Origin: CALOFP01 sp942492635
Lineage (GTDB): Bacteria > UBP6 > UBA1177 > CALOFP01
Direction of reading: 5' to 3'
Length of the DNA stretch: 64,000 nucleotides
Assembly (NCBI GenBank): GCA_942492635.1
Contig: CALOFP010000003.1
Location: forward strand, 496,001 to 560,000
Positions 34,268-43,942 of this stretch are shown here, piece by piece. Numbering within the stretch: the first letter of the stretch is position 1; every line of letters starts with the position of its first letter. The position numbers and the translations under genes were made by a program. The notes under the pieces are model-generated. The model was not told the DNA's origin and ran no database searches. It was given only the letters and a program-made list of their open reading frames with translations.

Positions 34268-36196
34268 ATGAAAAAGGCTTTATTTTCAATATTGTTGGTA
34301 TTTTTTGTTTCAGCTTGTGTGAGCGACGATAAAACAGGTGGTGGTGAAGCATCATTTATCGATTCAGATACAAAAATTTCGGATAGCGAAGATCTCGGAG
34401 GCAGCTCCGATGACGGTGAAAACTCCCCCGGCAACGGCTCAAACAACTCCGATTCGGAAGAGAAAAACGACGGTTACTACTATCCCGACGAGGACAAAGT
34501 TGAATTGACTTCCCTTGCCATCGAACCGGATCTCTCCGAAATAGCCGTTGGGGATGAGATTCAACTCAAGGCAACCGCGACATTCAGCAACGGAAAGAAA
34601 CAGGATGTGACTCTGCTTTCCCGATGGGTTTCCATTGAGGATAAGAAGATTCCCGTCAACAATACCGACAGAAAAGGTGTCGTAACCGCTCTCAAGGCTG
34701 GTGAAACCAGAATATCCGCGGAGTACATGTCAAAAGTTGCCGTTACCGAGCTTAAATCGGTTCGCCTTCTCAGATACGACGATGTCCGCCAGAAATCGGC
34801 TCATAACACGTATCAGCGTGAGGAATCTGTTCTCGACACTCTCATCTATCACCGAATACGCTCGATCGAATTCGATATTCATCCCGGTGAAACAGAAGGG
34901 GTATGGAAGGTCTATCACTCATCACTCGACAAGAAAACCAGCTGCACTCACCTCTCCGACTGCCTCGACCAACTGATTGTTTTCGATAAGGCGGTGCCTG
35001 AACACGAGGTTGTAACCGTTTGGATGGATGTAAAGGAGGATTGGTCGGACAGCCATTCGCCGGAAAAACTGGACGCTCTAATCAAAGAGAAAATCGGTGA
35101 AGAGAAACTTCTTACCCCGAAAGTTCTTCTCTCCGAATGCGAGGGAACAGTGACACTCAAGCAGGCCGTTGAGAAGTGCAACTGGCCGACTCTTGACGAA
35201 CTCAAGGGAAAATTCATCTTCGTACTTACCGAGGCGACTTCCAGGCTTCAACACTACGTGGGTGATGGTGAAAAACCTGGTGAAATGGCAGCTTTCACCG
35301 CTCCCGAAATCTCAGATAAGGATGAGGTTGACAACTACCACTACCAGATCTTTTTCAACATCAACGGCCCCGGAGAAGCTGCTGTTGAAGTTTTCAACCG
35401 CGGATTCATAAGTCGCGCCTTCAATATCGACAGTGAGCAAAAGTGGCAGGATGCGGTTACAAAAAGAGTTCACCACATAGCCACAAATCTGGTGAACTAC
35501 CACGAAGACCCCTGGGCCGTCACTCACCAGGAAAACTGGTACCCATTCTCCTTCATCGACAAGGATCTTTTCGACGATAGAGAGGAGAAGGCTGACATTA
35601 TCGGTGTAAAAGTCAATTCTGATGACATATGGTCGTCTTCCGACAACTTCTATTTCCTCTATAGAGAAGTCGCCGATCTCAGCGAAGATCGAAGCTACAC
35701 CACGCTCGTCTCAACAGTGGGAAGTCACGTGGAAGGCTGGGCAAAGGGATGTCTCATGGCAAGATCTTCCATCGAACCAGGCTCGTCCTACTTCGCCGTC
35801 TGCAGGCCCGCAAACGATCATAAACTCCGTATTCAGTACCGTTTGGAAAAGGATAAAAATTCGGAGGCCGTAGAAGCCGGAGATATAGCCGCTGCAGGTA
35901 CTATCAATCAGGCGGACGTTCCCTATATCAAACTTGTAATTTCGAAAGATTCAAAATGCGCTTCGGGTTTGGGCTCCGTCGACGGGATCGAATGGGTTTC
36001 CATCGGCGAGGAGACCTGCTTCGAAACACCCCTTTCCCTAGACGGAATCGCTTCAGCCTCTCACGGCGAGGCCCAGGTAAAATTTCTCTACCTGAATCCC
36101 AAAAAAGATGAACAAATCCTGACCACATCATCTTTTTCAGGAAAGGAGAAGATCGGTACGGTACGAAGTGCCGAATCTTCTGACGGAATATTCTAA
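34268..36196 (+). CDS. PI-PLC-like lipoprotein with bacterial Ig-like domain
   Basis: 642 residues. Lipobox VSAC is followed by a Ser/Asp/Asn-rich linker. A Big_2-type Ig domain spans about 75-165 (SLAIEPDLSEIAVGDEIQL, GVVTALKAGETRI). The next part resembles Ca2+-dependent phosphatidylinositol phospholipase C: KSAHNTYQ (His about 178), SIEFDIHP (about 200) and KVYHSS (about 219), with TVWMDVKEDW later. The last 150 residues form another beta domain. Such enzymes cleave phosphoinositide head groups, which are rare in bacteria, so the substrate may be a host or other microbial lipid. GGAGG precedes the ATG. Confidence 0.8.
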   Translation: MKKALFSILLVFFVSACVSDDKTGGGEASFIDSDTKISDSEDLGGSSDDGENSPGNGSNNSDSEEKNDGYYYPDEDKVELTSLAIEPDLSEIAVGDEIQLKATATFSNGKKQDVTLLSRWVSIEDKKIPVNNTDRKGVVTALKAGETRISAEYMSKVAVTELKSVRLLRYDDVRQKSAHNTYQREESVLDTLIYHRIRSIEFDIHPGETEGVWKVYHSSLDKKTSCTHLSDCLDQLIVFDKAVPEHEVVTVWMDVKEDWSDSHSPEKLDALIKEKIGEEKLLTPKVLLSECEGTVTLKQAVEKCNWPTLDELKGKFIFVLTEATSRLQHYVGDGEKPGEMAAFTAPEISDKDEVDNYHYQIFFNINGPGEAAVEVFNRGFISRAFNIDSEQKWQDAVTKRVHHIATNLVNYHEDPWAVTHQENWYPFSFIDKDLFDDREEKADIIGVKVNSDDIWSSSDNFYFLYREVADLSEDRSYTTLVSTVGSHVEGWAKGCLMARSSIEPGSSYFAVCRPANDHKLRIQYRLEKDKNSEAVEAGDIAAAGTINQADVPYIKLVISKDSKCASGLGSVDGIEWVSIGEETCFETPLSLDGIASASHGEAQVKFLYLNPKKDEQILTTSSFSGKEKIGTVRSAESSDGIF

Positions 36197-36451
36197 AAAA
36201 TTACAACAAGGTTTCTATCCGTTATTACGTCATGAAATAAAAACCGTCGAGACAGTAGATTGAGTCTTTATTTAATCTAGACGAATACATCTCCGTTTTC
36301 GTACTGTTGCCGTGGACTAGAGCATTTCAAAAGCTTTCTCTATGAGATTCTGACGGAGAAAACTATCAGGTGAAACCTGAGTTAACGAAATCGATTCAAT
36401 ACAGCTGTTTGCTTTTTACATTTGGACAATATATTCTTTGATTTTAATGTG

Positions 36452-37522
36452 TTATAGAGAAACATTTTTCGACAGATAAGATGTTTCCGCGGAGGGGTCA
36501 AGACAGTTCTGAGTCTTTACATTGTCTCTACCTGAATTTTTTGCTAGATACAGAGCCATATCGGCTCGTTCAACGATCGATTTAATGGTGTCTTTCAAAT
36601 TTATTTCAGCAACTCCGCAACTTATGGTGATCTTTTCGATTCTTTGACCTGTTTTTGCAATCTTAAGTCTCTTTCCCGATAGGGTTATCCGCAGTTTTTC
36701 TGCGACCTTTACGGCATTTTCAAGTGAGGTCTCCGGAAGTATGGCCAAAAACTCTTCCCCCCCGTATCTTGCCGAAAAATCACCACCTTTCAAAAATGTT
36801 CTCATTGTTTCCCCTATGAGTTTCAAAACTTCGTCACCTATCAGGTGTCCGTACTTGTTGTTGAAATTCCTGAAGTGGTCAACATCGAACATGATGATTG
36901 AAAATTGTGAACCGGTTTTCATGAAACCTTCATAGGCATCGTTTAGTCTTCTATCGAGAGCCTTTCTGTTGAAAAGACCTGTGAGAGGATCAATTATGGC
37001 CTCTCGTTCGGCCTTATGTAGTCTCTTTTTCAGGTTCAACGCGATGTTGTTCGTCTCCTCAAGTTGCTCCTTCAGTTTTACTGATGAAACAAGCATCGCT
37101 CCGGTCTTTGAGATCATTTCATTTGCTATCGATCCGATCTCCTTGATGTCTTTCGCGTTTTCGAGCTTTTCCGATGACGATTTCAGTGAAGCCCTGAAAT
37201 CCTTTGCGACCGAATCCGTAAGCATCAGTGTGTTGAACAGCTGCTTTAGAATTCTTGTCGTCTCCTGAAGGAATTCTTTATGTCCTCTGGGATTGTCAAA
37301 ATATTTCCTGTAAATCTCGATACTGAATTTCACATCAATTTTTCCGCTCTTGACGATTATCCCATCGATATCGCGACAAAGGTCAAGATTTTCACCTTTG
37401 CAGTATTCGAACCATGTCAGATAGTTTTCAGGGATCAGAGGTACCTTGTACTTGTGCATCATCATGATTGCATTTTTCGCGGTTTTAGCGACTTTTTCGA
37501 TAGTACAATCGAAATTTGCCAT
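36452..37522 (-). CDS. GGDEF-domain diguanylate cyclase
   Basis: 356 residues. The N-terminal about 175 residues are helical and unrecognised (IPENYLTWFEYCKGENLDL). A coiled coil (EETNNIALNLKKRLHKAE) links to a GGDEF domain with IDPLTGLFNRKAL and the active motif GGEEF. The protein should make cyclic di-GMP. The product-inhibition site RxxD is replaced by KGGD, so feedback may be weak. The ATG at 37522 (GGGG nine bases before) is preferred to an in-frame TTG at 37558. No membrane segment, so cytoplasmic. It is transcribed alone. Confidence 0.88.
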   Translation of the reverse strand: MANFDCTIEKVAKTAKNAIMMMHKYKVPLIPENYLTWFEYCKGENLDLCRDIDGIIVKSGKIDVKFSIEIYRKYFDNPRGHKEFLQETTRILKQLFNTLMLTDSVAKDFRASLKSSSEKLENAKDIKEIGSIANEMISKTGAMLVSSVKLKEQLEETNNIALNLKKRLHKAEREAIIDPLTGLFNRKALDRRLNDAYEGFMKTGSQFSIIMFDVDHFRNFNNKYGHLIGDEVLKLIGETMRTFLKGGDFSARYGGEEFLAILPETSLENAVKVAEKLRITLSGKRLKIAKTGQRIEKITISCGVAEINLKDTIKSIVERADMALYLAKNSGRDNVKTQNCLDPSAETSYLSKNVSL

Positions 37523-37608
37523 TTTTATATGCCCCAACACTGTTTTTATTTTGCTCAATATTACTTTTGTTGGGGTGTTTTGTCAATATTATGAGAACAT
37601 TACAAAAG

Positions 37609-37968
37609 TTAATTTCTGATTTTGCTATCAGTTCGTTCGTTATGCCTGCCGAAATGTACGTACTTATGATATGTTGAGTCAGCAAGCCTCTTTATGAAAT
37701 TCGGAAGATCTGAATTTCTCCATACTTCACGGAATCGCTGTGAATCTAGCAGACGTTGACTGATGGTGAAATGATTGAAAACACTCGGATTGAACACTAC
37801 GTCGTCAACCTTTATCGTCACCTCCTTTCCGAAAACCTTCTTGAGAAATGTACTGACGGTGAATTCAAAATGATTGCCCAGATCTATGCGATCTTCAGCG
37901 TTGTTAACCCGCTCCCTCATCTGATGCAGAACCTTTTTTTCTAGACTGGTAAAAGATAGTTCCTTCAT
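37609..37968 (-). CDS. Hypothetical protein
   Basis: 119 residues, soluble, with a basic C-terminus (YHKYVHFGRHNERTDSKIRN). The ATG at 37968 has GGAGGGT just before it. Segments such as LEKKVLHQMRERVNNAEDRI and VDDVVFNPSVFNHFTISQRL show no family I know. It precedes the GGDEF gene in the same direction at 86 bases. Confidence 0.6.
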   Translation of the reverse strand: MKELSFTSLEKKVLHQMRERVNNAEDRIDLGNHFEFTVSTFLKKVFGKEVTIKVDDVVFNPSVFNHFTISQRLLDSQRFREVWRNSDLPNFIKRLADSTYHKYVHFGRHNERTDSKIRN

Positions 37969-38233
37969 AGTACCCTCCATCTGGTGGCCGCCCATATTTA
38001 ATTATACAAACAACTGCGGTCCATAATCAAGCTGCGTTCCGAAAGCTTTGCCTCACTCTCGTCCAAATCGTGATGAATCAAGACAATTCTTTCACATCTG
38101 TTCACAAATTTCTAACTCCACCTAAAATCTGGGAATTCGAGAAACTGTTTAATTAATTGAAAATGAAAAACGACGGCTCCTCGAACCCTATCGAAAAGCC
38201 GCCGAATATTTAGTTCTATTGAATTGAGAGATT

Positions 38234-38782
38234 TTATGAAAGATCGAATTTCTTCTCTGAAATCCAGCTCAGATCATCAAAATCGAATTCGGTCACGCAG
38301 AGTGACTCTATGTTGAATGTCTGGGGAAATTCGATATCTATGCAGTAGTTGACAACCTCCTCCATCTGAGATGAGTTGAGATCTGTCGCAAGGGTAATAT
38401 GTGGAACCCAGTCCTGAGGAAGGTAGAGAGGATTAATTTCACTGATGCATCCATCGGAAGCTTTATGCAGTTCCTGGTGAAATGCAGAGATCTGTGGATT
38501 GTTGGTCACGCCCAGGTAGGCTGAGTTGTAGTCGTAGGGAAAAAAGCCTATTGAAGATATGGATACGGAAATTTTTTTCCGTTTCGTAACGAACTCTTCA
38601 ACCGCTTTTTCTAGTTTGGAAATGGAGTTTCCACGGTAAAGGGAGAAACTCAGATGGGGTTTGCACCCTTTGATTTTCAGCATGCTTGATGTGATCTGTC
38701 TTTCGGCGAGTTCATTCCAGATATCCTTGACGATCTGGTCACTCTCCTGATCAAACAAACCTAACACTCCAAAATACTTCAT
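38234..38782 (-). CDS. 2'-5' RNA ligase / cyclic phosphodiesterase-like (2H family) protein
   Basis: 182 residues with the two HxT/S motifs of the 2H phosphoesterase superfamily: PHLSFSLY (about residue 44) and PHITLAT (about 130). Spacing and length fit LigT/CPDase-type proteins, which act on 2',3'-cyclic phosphates or 2'-5' linkages in RNA. The exact substrate is unknown. The ATG at 38782 has AGGA eight bases before it; an in-frame start 15 bases upstream is weaker. Stands alone. Confidence 0.8.
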   Translation of the reverse strand: MKYFGVLGLFDQESDQIVKDIWNELAERQITSSMLKIKGCKPHLSFSLYRGNSISKLEKAVEEFVTKRKKISVSISSIGFFPYDYNSAYLGVTNNPQISAFHQELHKASDGCISEINPLYLPQDWVPHITLATDLNSSQMEEVVNYCIDIEFPQTFNIESLCVTEFDFDDLSWISEKKFDLS

Positions 38783-39165
38783 GTTTTTTTCCTGCAAAAA
38801 AAATTCTAAAACAGAAATCGATTCACTTTATCGATATAAAAGAGAACCGTTGATCCTATTGGTTCGATATTATGCCAAATGTTTATTGGTTGTCAATATA
38901 AACTGTTTCCACACGCTTCTTTTTCAGCCGCATAATAAAGAGTTGTCAAATTTTTTGAGATCAAAATTTTTCATTTCTGAACATCGAAAAAAGAATGAAG
39001 AAATGGATTGTAATAGTGTGTCCTATTTTGAAAAACAGAGAAGAACATTAATTAATTTGTAATATCTAATGCTTAAAATCAGGTGTTCTCAACCATCACT
39101 CCGAGCCGGAAATTTTCCGACCTCTTGTCAAACAGCTTCAGGATTTCGTGAATTTATGGGAAATG
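38783..39165. other. Gene-free AT-rich spacer
   Basis: No supported gene. A small frame at 38781-39062 on the plus strand has no ribosome site and runs through AT-rich sequence. The spacer separates the 2H-family gene from the end of the nusA-infB-truB operon. Confidence 0.4.
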
Positions 39166-40056
39166 TTACTCATCACCGAGGTAGGCGACATAGGAGAGAT
39201 CGGATGCTTGCTTCTGGAGAAGGAATTTCGGGGATTTTTCAAAAAACAGAAGATTGTACCCCTCTTCCAGAGAAAGAGACAACTCATCTATAGGTTTTCC
39301 GTTGCGAAGATGGTCGTACTGTGAGGCTTTTATGGATAGAGATGGAAAATGGGACAAAAACTGCTCCATCGAAACAATGCTTTCACTGCGGATATCATCT
39401 CTTGTTACGGTCTCTGATAGCTTTGTGGCGTCTAAAGATCGATAGGAACCGACCGATTCACGGGTAAGTGCCGTCATTACGGCACCGGAGCCGATTTCGC
39501 AACCGATATCATGAATGAGAGACCTTATGTAGGTTCCGGAACTGCATTCGACTTCGAACCGTATGCTCTTATCATCAACCGCCTCTAGGCGAATCGAGTG
39601 AATGGTTACTGTTCGCTCCTTCATTTCGACCTTTTTTCCCTCTCTTGCGAGATCACAGGCTCTTTTTCCCTTTATCTTTATTGCCGAATATACCGGCGGC
39701 ACCTGAGTTATGGTTCCGGAGAATTTTTTTTCAAGCGAGGAAAAATCGATCTCTTTCGCATCACCGCTCCAACCTGTATCGGTCATCTCCTCCTGGTCAT
39801 CGTGGCTGTCGCTCACCTTTCCAAGAAGCATTGTTCCGCTGTATGATTTTCTATCCAGAGTGGCGAATCGTATGAGCCGTGTTGCGCGGTTGAATGCGAC
39901 GATGAGAAGTCCCTCAGCGAGAGGGTCCAGAGTTCCGCAGTAACCGGCTTTCTTAACGCCCACGATTCTCTTGAGTTTATTAAGCGCATGTGCAGATGAA
40001 ACTCCCTTTTCCTTGTAAAACAGCAGGAAAAAGGAGGCAGTATTATGAAATTTCAC
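39166..40056 (-). CDS. truB: tRNA pseudouridine(55) synthase
   Basis: 296 residues. The motifs are typical of TruB: KEKGVSSAHALNKLKR and the catalytic aspartate in GTLDPLAEGLL (about residue 43), then RKSYSGTMLLGKVSDSHD and GTYIRSLIHDIG. It makes pseudouridine at position 55 in the T-loop of tRNAs. The GTG start overlaps the end of nrnA by 14 bases, with GAGGAG eleven bases before it. Last gene of the translation operon. Confidence 0.95.
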   Translation of the reverse strand: MKFHNTASFFLLFYKEKGVSSAHALNKLKRIVGVKKAGYCGTLDPLAEGLLIVAFNRATRLIRFATLDRKSYSGTMLLGKVSDSHDDQEEMTDTGWSGDAKEIDFSSLEKKFSGTITQVPPVYSAIKIKGKRACDLAREGKKVEMKERTVTIHSIRLEAVDDKSIRFEVECSSGTYIRSLIHDIGCEIGSGAVMTALTRESVGSYRSLDATKLSETVTRDDIRSESIVSMEQFLSHFPSLSIKASQYDHLRNGKPIDELSLSLEEGYNLLFFEKSPKFLLQKQASDLSYVAYLGDE

Positions 40057-41029
40057 GGTTGACGATCTCCTCTATGAGGGTGAGCCCCTCTTCGTATGTT
40101 CCGTTGAATACGAAACCTGCGGCGTTGCGGTGACCTCCGCCGCCGAAACTGTTCGATACTGAGGCAGCATCGATGAATCCGTCGCTTCTCAGACTCACCT
40201 TGTAGCTGTTTTTTCCTATCTGACGGAATCTCGCGGCGACTCTCACTCCGGCGACGCTTCTTGCGTAGTTTATGAAGCCGTCTGTGTGATCCGGCTTGAG
40301 TCCGAAACGGTTGTACTGCTCGGTTGTGAGAAGAATTGCTGCTGCCCTTCCTCCGCATAGAATCTTCATTTCTCCGATGACCTCGGAGAGAAAACGAAGC
40401 TGTTCAATCGGAGCGTTATCCCATATTTGGGAAGAAATTTTTCCAGGCTCAACATACTCCACCAGCCCGGCCATTATGGAAAAGGCTTCACGATCCGAAT
40501 TGTCGTACCTCATTCCTCCGGTATCGGACATGATCGCGGCGTAAAGACACTCCGCAATCTCCCGATCCATCGGAATTTTGTTGGATTCCATGAACCTGTA
40601 TACGATCACGGCTGTCGCGGCGGCGTTCTCATCCAGAAAATAGTGGTCGTAATGAGTAGACGGATGGCTGTATGGCACATGGTGATCCATGAGGATCTTT
40701 TTCCGGCCGTTAGTTTTCAGAAAGTCGACCATCTCATCCCCGACCCTGTCAGGATTGCCGGTGTCGAGAAAGAAAACCATCTCGAAATCCTCTTCGGGAA
40801 TATGGTGAACCACACCCGAAGAACCCTTGAGAAATGTGAAGTTAAACGGGAAAGGATCCCTGCAGTAGAGGGTAACATCCTTTCCCATACCTTTTAAAAT
40901 TCGAGAAAGCGCGAGTGATGAACCCGTAGCGTCGCCGTCAGGATTCACATGTGTAACTATCAGTATTTTTCGAACATCCTTGAGCTCTCCGTATAGCTCG
41001 TGAAGTTCGGCGCTGTACAGGTTACTCAT
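40043..41029 (-). CDS. nrnA: DHH-family oligoribonuclease / pAp phosphatase
   Basis: 328 residues. The DHH motifs are present: HVNPDGDATGSS (metal ligands, about residue 28), FFLDTGNPDRVG, DHHVPYSHP, and the DHHA1 signature FGGGGHRNAAGF near the end. NrnA degrades short RNA oligonucleotides and removes phosphate from pAp. Such genes often sit between rbfA and truB, as here. The ATG at 41029 overlaps the rbfA stop; AGGAG precedes it. Confidence 0.92.
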   Translation of the reverse strand: MSNLYSAELHELYGELKDVRKILIVTHVNPDGDATGSSLALSRILKGMGKDVTLYCRDPFPFNFTFLKGSSGVVHHIPEEDFEMVFFLDTGNPDRVGDEMVDFLKTNGRKKILMDHHVPYSHPSTHYDHYFLDENAAATAVIVYRFMESNKIPMDREIAECLYAAIMSDTGGMRYDNSDREAFSIMAGLVEYVEPGKISSQIWDNAPIEQLRFLSEVIGEMKILCGGRAAAILLTTEQYNRFGLKPDHTDGFINYARSVAGVRVAARFRQIGKNSYKVSLRSDGFIDAASVSNSFGGGGHRNAAGFVFNGTYEEGLTLIEEIVNREIS

Positions 41030-41378
41030 CACGCTCCTTTTTTATCTTGTCGAAAACTCGTTCAAGATTCATCATCTTCTCAACTCCGTCGTCGAAACGG
41101 AATGTCAGCTCGGGAACGTGCTTGAGGTGGCTGATCTCCCTTGCCATGAGAAAACGAATTCTGCTCGCTTCCTCACCGAGGAGTGTCTCCACCTCTTCCC
41201 TGTCCGCATCACCGTAGCAGGTAAAGTAGATTGTCGCCTCCCTCAGATCGGAAGTTATTCTTACACGGCTCACCATGGCTGAGGCTATGGGACCGTCACC
41301 ATACTCCCGCAGGAGTATGGTGCTTACTGTCCTCATAATTGCCTGGCTTACCCTTTTCTGTCTTATGGTATCGGCCAT
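41022..41378 (-). CDS. rbfA: 30S ribosome-binding factor A
   Basis: 118 residues, usual length, with RQKRVSQAIMRTVSTILL at the N-terminus and the KH-like fold segments MVSRVRITSDLREATIYFT and VPELTFRFDDGVEKM. It assists 16S rRNA 5'-end maturation on the small subunit. The ATG shares its A with the stop codon of infB (TAATG). Inside the gene a strong 11-bp hairpin lies at 41297-41322. Confidence 0.95.
   Translation of the reverse strand: MADTIRQKRVSQAIMRTVSTILLREYGDGPIASAMVSRVRITSDLREATIYFTCYGDADREEVETLLGEEASRIRFLMAREISHLKHVPELTFRFDDGVEKMMNLERVFDKIKKERDE
41297..41322 (-). other. Perfect 11-bp hairpin inside rbfA
   Basis: CACCATACTCC (41297-41307) and GGAGTATGGTG (41312-41322) are exact inverse complements around a four-base loop. 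The hairpin lies about 55 bases into the rbfA message and is not followed by a T-run, so it is not a standard terminator. It could slow ribosomes or be a processing site. Confidence 0.6.
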
Positions 41379-43942
41379 TACTTAACCTCGTCTGCAGTTT
41401 CCCTGTCCTCGTAGAACTCGAGGATGTCGCCTTCTTTGAGGTCGTTATAGTTTTCAACGCCCATACCGCACTCGTATCCGGACTTAACCTCCTTAACGTC
41501 ATCCTTGTAACGTTTAAGTGAGCTGAGGAATCCTTCGTAGATAACGATATTCTCACGAACAAGCTTAACCTTGCACTTTCTGGTAACTCTGCCTTCGAGA
41601 ACCATGCAGCCGGCAATTGTTCCTGCCTTAGGCACCTTGTAGAGAGCTCTTACTTCGGCCTTTCCGATGAATTCCTCTGTGATGATCGGTGCAAGCATAC
41701 CTGTCATAGCGGCCTTAACCTCGTTGATGAGATCATAGATGATGGAGTAGATCTTAACATCTACATCCTCTGCGGAGGCAAGCTGCTTGGACTTGTTGTC
41801 GACTCTGACGTTGAATCCGATGATGATACCGTTTGAAGCGGAGGCGAGAAGAACGTCGTTCTCAGTAATTCCGCCGACACCGCTGTGGATTACCTTGATT
41901 CGGATCTTGTCGTGCTCGATCTTTCCGAGAGACTGAACGATTGCTTCCACAGAACCGTCGACATCGGCCTTGACGATGATGTTGAGATCCATGGTTTCGC
42001 CCTCCTCGATACGGGAGAAGAGACTCTCGAGGCTCATCTTCTTTTCCTTCTCGAACTTCTCGGCCTTGGCCTTGTTCTTTCTAAGTTCAACAAGTCCCTT
42101 TGCCTTCTTTTCGTCTTCGAATGCGTAGACAAATTCACCTGCCGAAGGAACGGAGTCGAGTCCGGTTATCTCAACCGCGTTTGCAGGAAGAGCCTCCTTG
42201 ACCTTTTTTCCGGTCCATTCGATCATCGATCTTACGTATCCTATTGAAGCACCCACGACAACGAGATCTCCGACCTTAAGAGTTCCTTCGCTGATAAGGG
42301 TTGTGGCGACAGGTCCCCTTCCGAGATCCATCTTGGATTCGATAACTACGCCCACGGCCCTCTTGTTGGGATTGGCTTTAAGGTCCATCATCTCAACCTG
42401 GAGAAGAACCGATTCGAGAAGCTTGTCGATGTTGATTCTCTGCTTTGCGGAAATCTCGACGAAGAGGTTGTCTCCACCCCACTCCTCGGGAACGATTTCG
42501 TACTTGAGAAGTTCCTGGCGAACCCTTTCCGTATTTGCTTCGGGCTTATCGATCTTGTTGACCGCCACGATTATCGGAACTCCCGCAGCCTTGGCGTGGT
42601 TAATGGCCTCGACTGTCTGCGGCATTACACCGTCGTCAGCGGCGACGACGAGAATAACGACGTCGGTAGCCTGGGCACCGCGGCTTCTCATTCCCGTGAA
42701 GGCTTCGTGACCCGGAGTATCGAGGAAAGTGATGCTTCCCTCTTCGGTCTCAACGGTGTACGCACCGATATGCTGGGTGATTCCGCCGGCTTCACCGTCG
42801 ACCACGTTGGTGTTCCTGATGGCGTCGAGAAGCTTCGTCTTACCGTGGTCGACGTGTCCCATAACGGTGACGACGGGCGCCCTCTTGACAAGTTCATCCT
42901 CGGTATCCTCGTGGGCTTCGATGAAGTAGTTCTCATCCTGGGCGACGTTCTCGACCTGGAACCCGAACTCCTCCGCAACCAGAGTGGCTGTATCGAAGTT
43001 AAGACGGTCGTTGATTCCAGCTATTTCACCCATCTCCATCATTTTTCTGATTACGATGGCGGCCTTGAGTCCCATTCTCTTCGCAAGATCGGAGAGAAGA
43101 ACGGTGTCCTCGATCTTAATAATCTTCTTTATTGCCTTTGTCGGATTGATAACCGCCGCAGGAGCCTTCTCTTTGATTTTCTTCTTTTTTCTTCTCTTCT
43201 TCAGGTTTCTGATGCCCTGACTGTCCACATCTTCTGCAATATGTCCAACGTCACCCCTGAATTTGTCGATCACTCTGCGCTGCTTGGGAGTTGCTTTTGC
43301 CTTCTTCGGAGCCTTCTTGGCCGTACTCTTCGGCTCTTCTGGACGAAGCACCACCTTCTTCTTCCTCTTCTCTTCCTCTTCAGTCTGAGGTTTCTTTTCT
43401 TCTCCCCTGTCGGCATGTTTAACTACCGGTTTTCGATGCTGTTCATCTTCCTCAGCCATGATCTCCGGAGCATTCTCCTCAGAAGGCTTCTCCTCGACGA
43501 CATTTCGGGGTTCAATCGAAGGTTCAATGTCCTCAATTGCAGGCTCAGCCTCTTCTCTCTCCTCAGCTTCGGCAGAAGGAGCCTCCACCTCGGATGGAGC
43601 AGTTTCAGAAACTTCCTGTTCAACGTGAGCTTCAGTCTCTTCCTCGAGCTGAGTTTCGAATACGTCTTCCTCTACAGCATCATCTTCCGAACGCTCCTCT
43701 TCAGGAACAAAACTTCTTCTTCTTTCGCCGCGCCTCCTGATTATAGTGGCGACCGACTTTCCCTCTTCGGCCTCTTCCACAGGAGCCGCTCCCTTTCCTG
43801 TAAATTTTTCTCTTACGAGCTTTTCGTCAGCTTCGGAGATCTTGTTGAAATGGCTCTTGTAAGTTTGACCCTTTTCCCGCAGGAACTCCAGAACATCTTT
43901 AGCTCTAACGCCCAGTTCTCTGGCAAGTGCAGCTATCTGCAT
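41378..43942 (-). CDS. infB: Translation initiation factor IF-2
   Basis: 854 residues. IF2 N-terminal domain (MQIAALARELGVRAKDVLEF), then about 190 residues of Glu/Ala/Lys-rich linker, a second IF2-N segment, and the GTPase domain: G1 GHVDHGKT, G3 DTPGHEAF, G4 NKID. C-terminal domains follow (GVGGITENDVLLASASNGII). IF-2 brings initiator tRNA to the 30S subunit. It starts directly after the ylxRQ stop codon and its ribosome site (AGGAG) lies in the end of that gene. Confidence 0.98.
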   Translation of the reverse strand: MQIAALARELGVRAKDVLEFLREKGQTYKSHFNKISEADEKLVREKFTGKGAAPVEEAEEGKSVATIIRRRGERRRSFVPEEERSEDDAVEEDVFETQLEEETEAHVEQEVSETAPSEVEAPSAEAEEREEAEPAIEDIEPSIEPRNVVEEKPSEENAPEIMAEEDEQHRKPVVKHADRGEEKKPQTEEEEKRKKKVVLRPEEPKSTAKKAPKKAKATPKQRRVIDKFRGDVGHIAEDVDSQGIRNLKKRRKKKKIKEKAPAAVINPTKAIKKIIKIEDTVLLSDLAKRMGLKAAIVIRKMMEMGEIAGINDRLNFDTATLVAEEFGFQVENVAQDENYFIEAHEDTEDELVKRAPVVTVMGHVDHGKTKLLDAIRNTNVVDGEAGGITQHIGAYTVETEEGSITFLDTPGHEAFTGMRSRGAQATDVVILVVAADDGVMPQTVEAINHAKAAGVPIIVAVNKIDKPEANTERVRQELLKYEIVPEEWGGDNLFVEISAKQRINIDKLLESVLLQVEMMDLKANPNKRAVGVVIESKMDLGRGPVATTLISEGTLKVGDLVVVGASIGYVRSMIEWTGKKVKEALPANAVEITGLDSVPSAGEFVYAFEDEKKAKGLVELRKNKAKAEKFEKEKKMSLESLFSRIEEGETMDLNIIVKADVDGSVEAIVQSLGKIEHDKIRIKVIHSGVGGITENDVLLASASNGIIIGFNVRVDNKSKQLASAEDVDVKIYSIIYDLINEVKAAMTGMLAPIITEEFIGKAEVRALYKVPKAGTIAGCMVLEGRVTRKCKVKLVRENIVIYEGFLSSLKRYKDDVKEVKSGYECGMGVENYNDLKEGDILEFYEDRETADEVK

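Noticed and set aside
38861..38876. GGTTCGATATTATGCC resembling a tRNA T-arm
   Set aside because: No matching acceptor, D or anticodon arms could be found around it.
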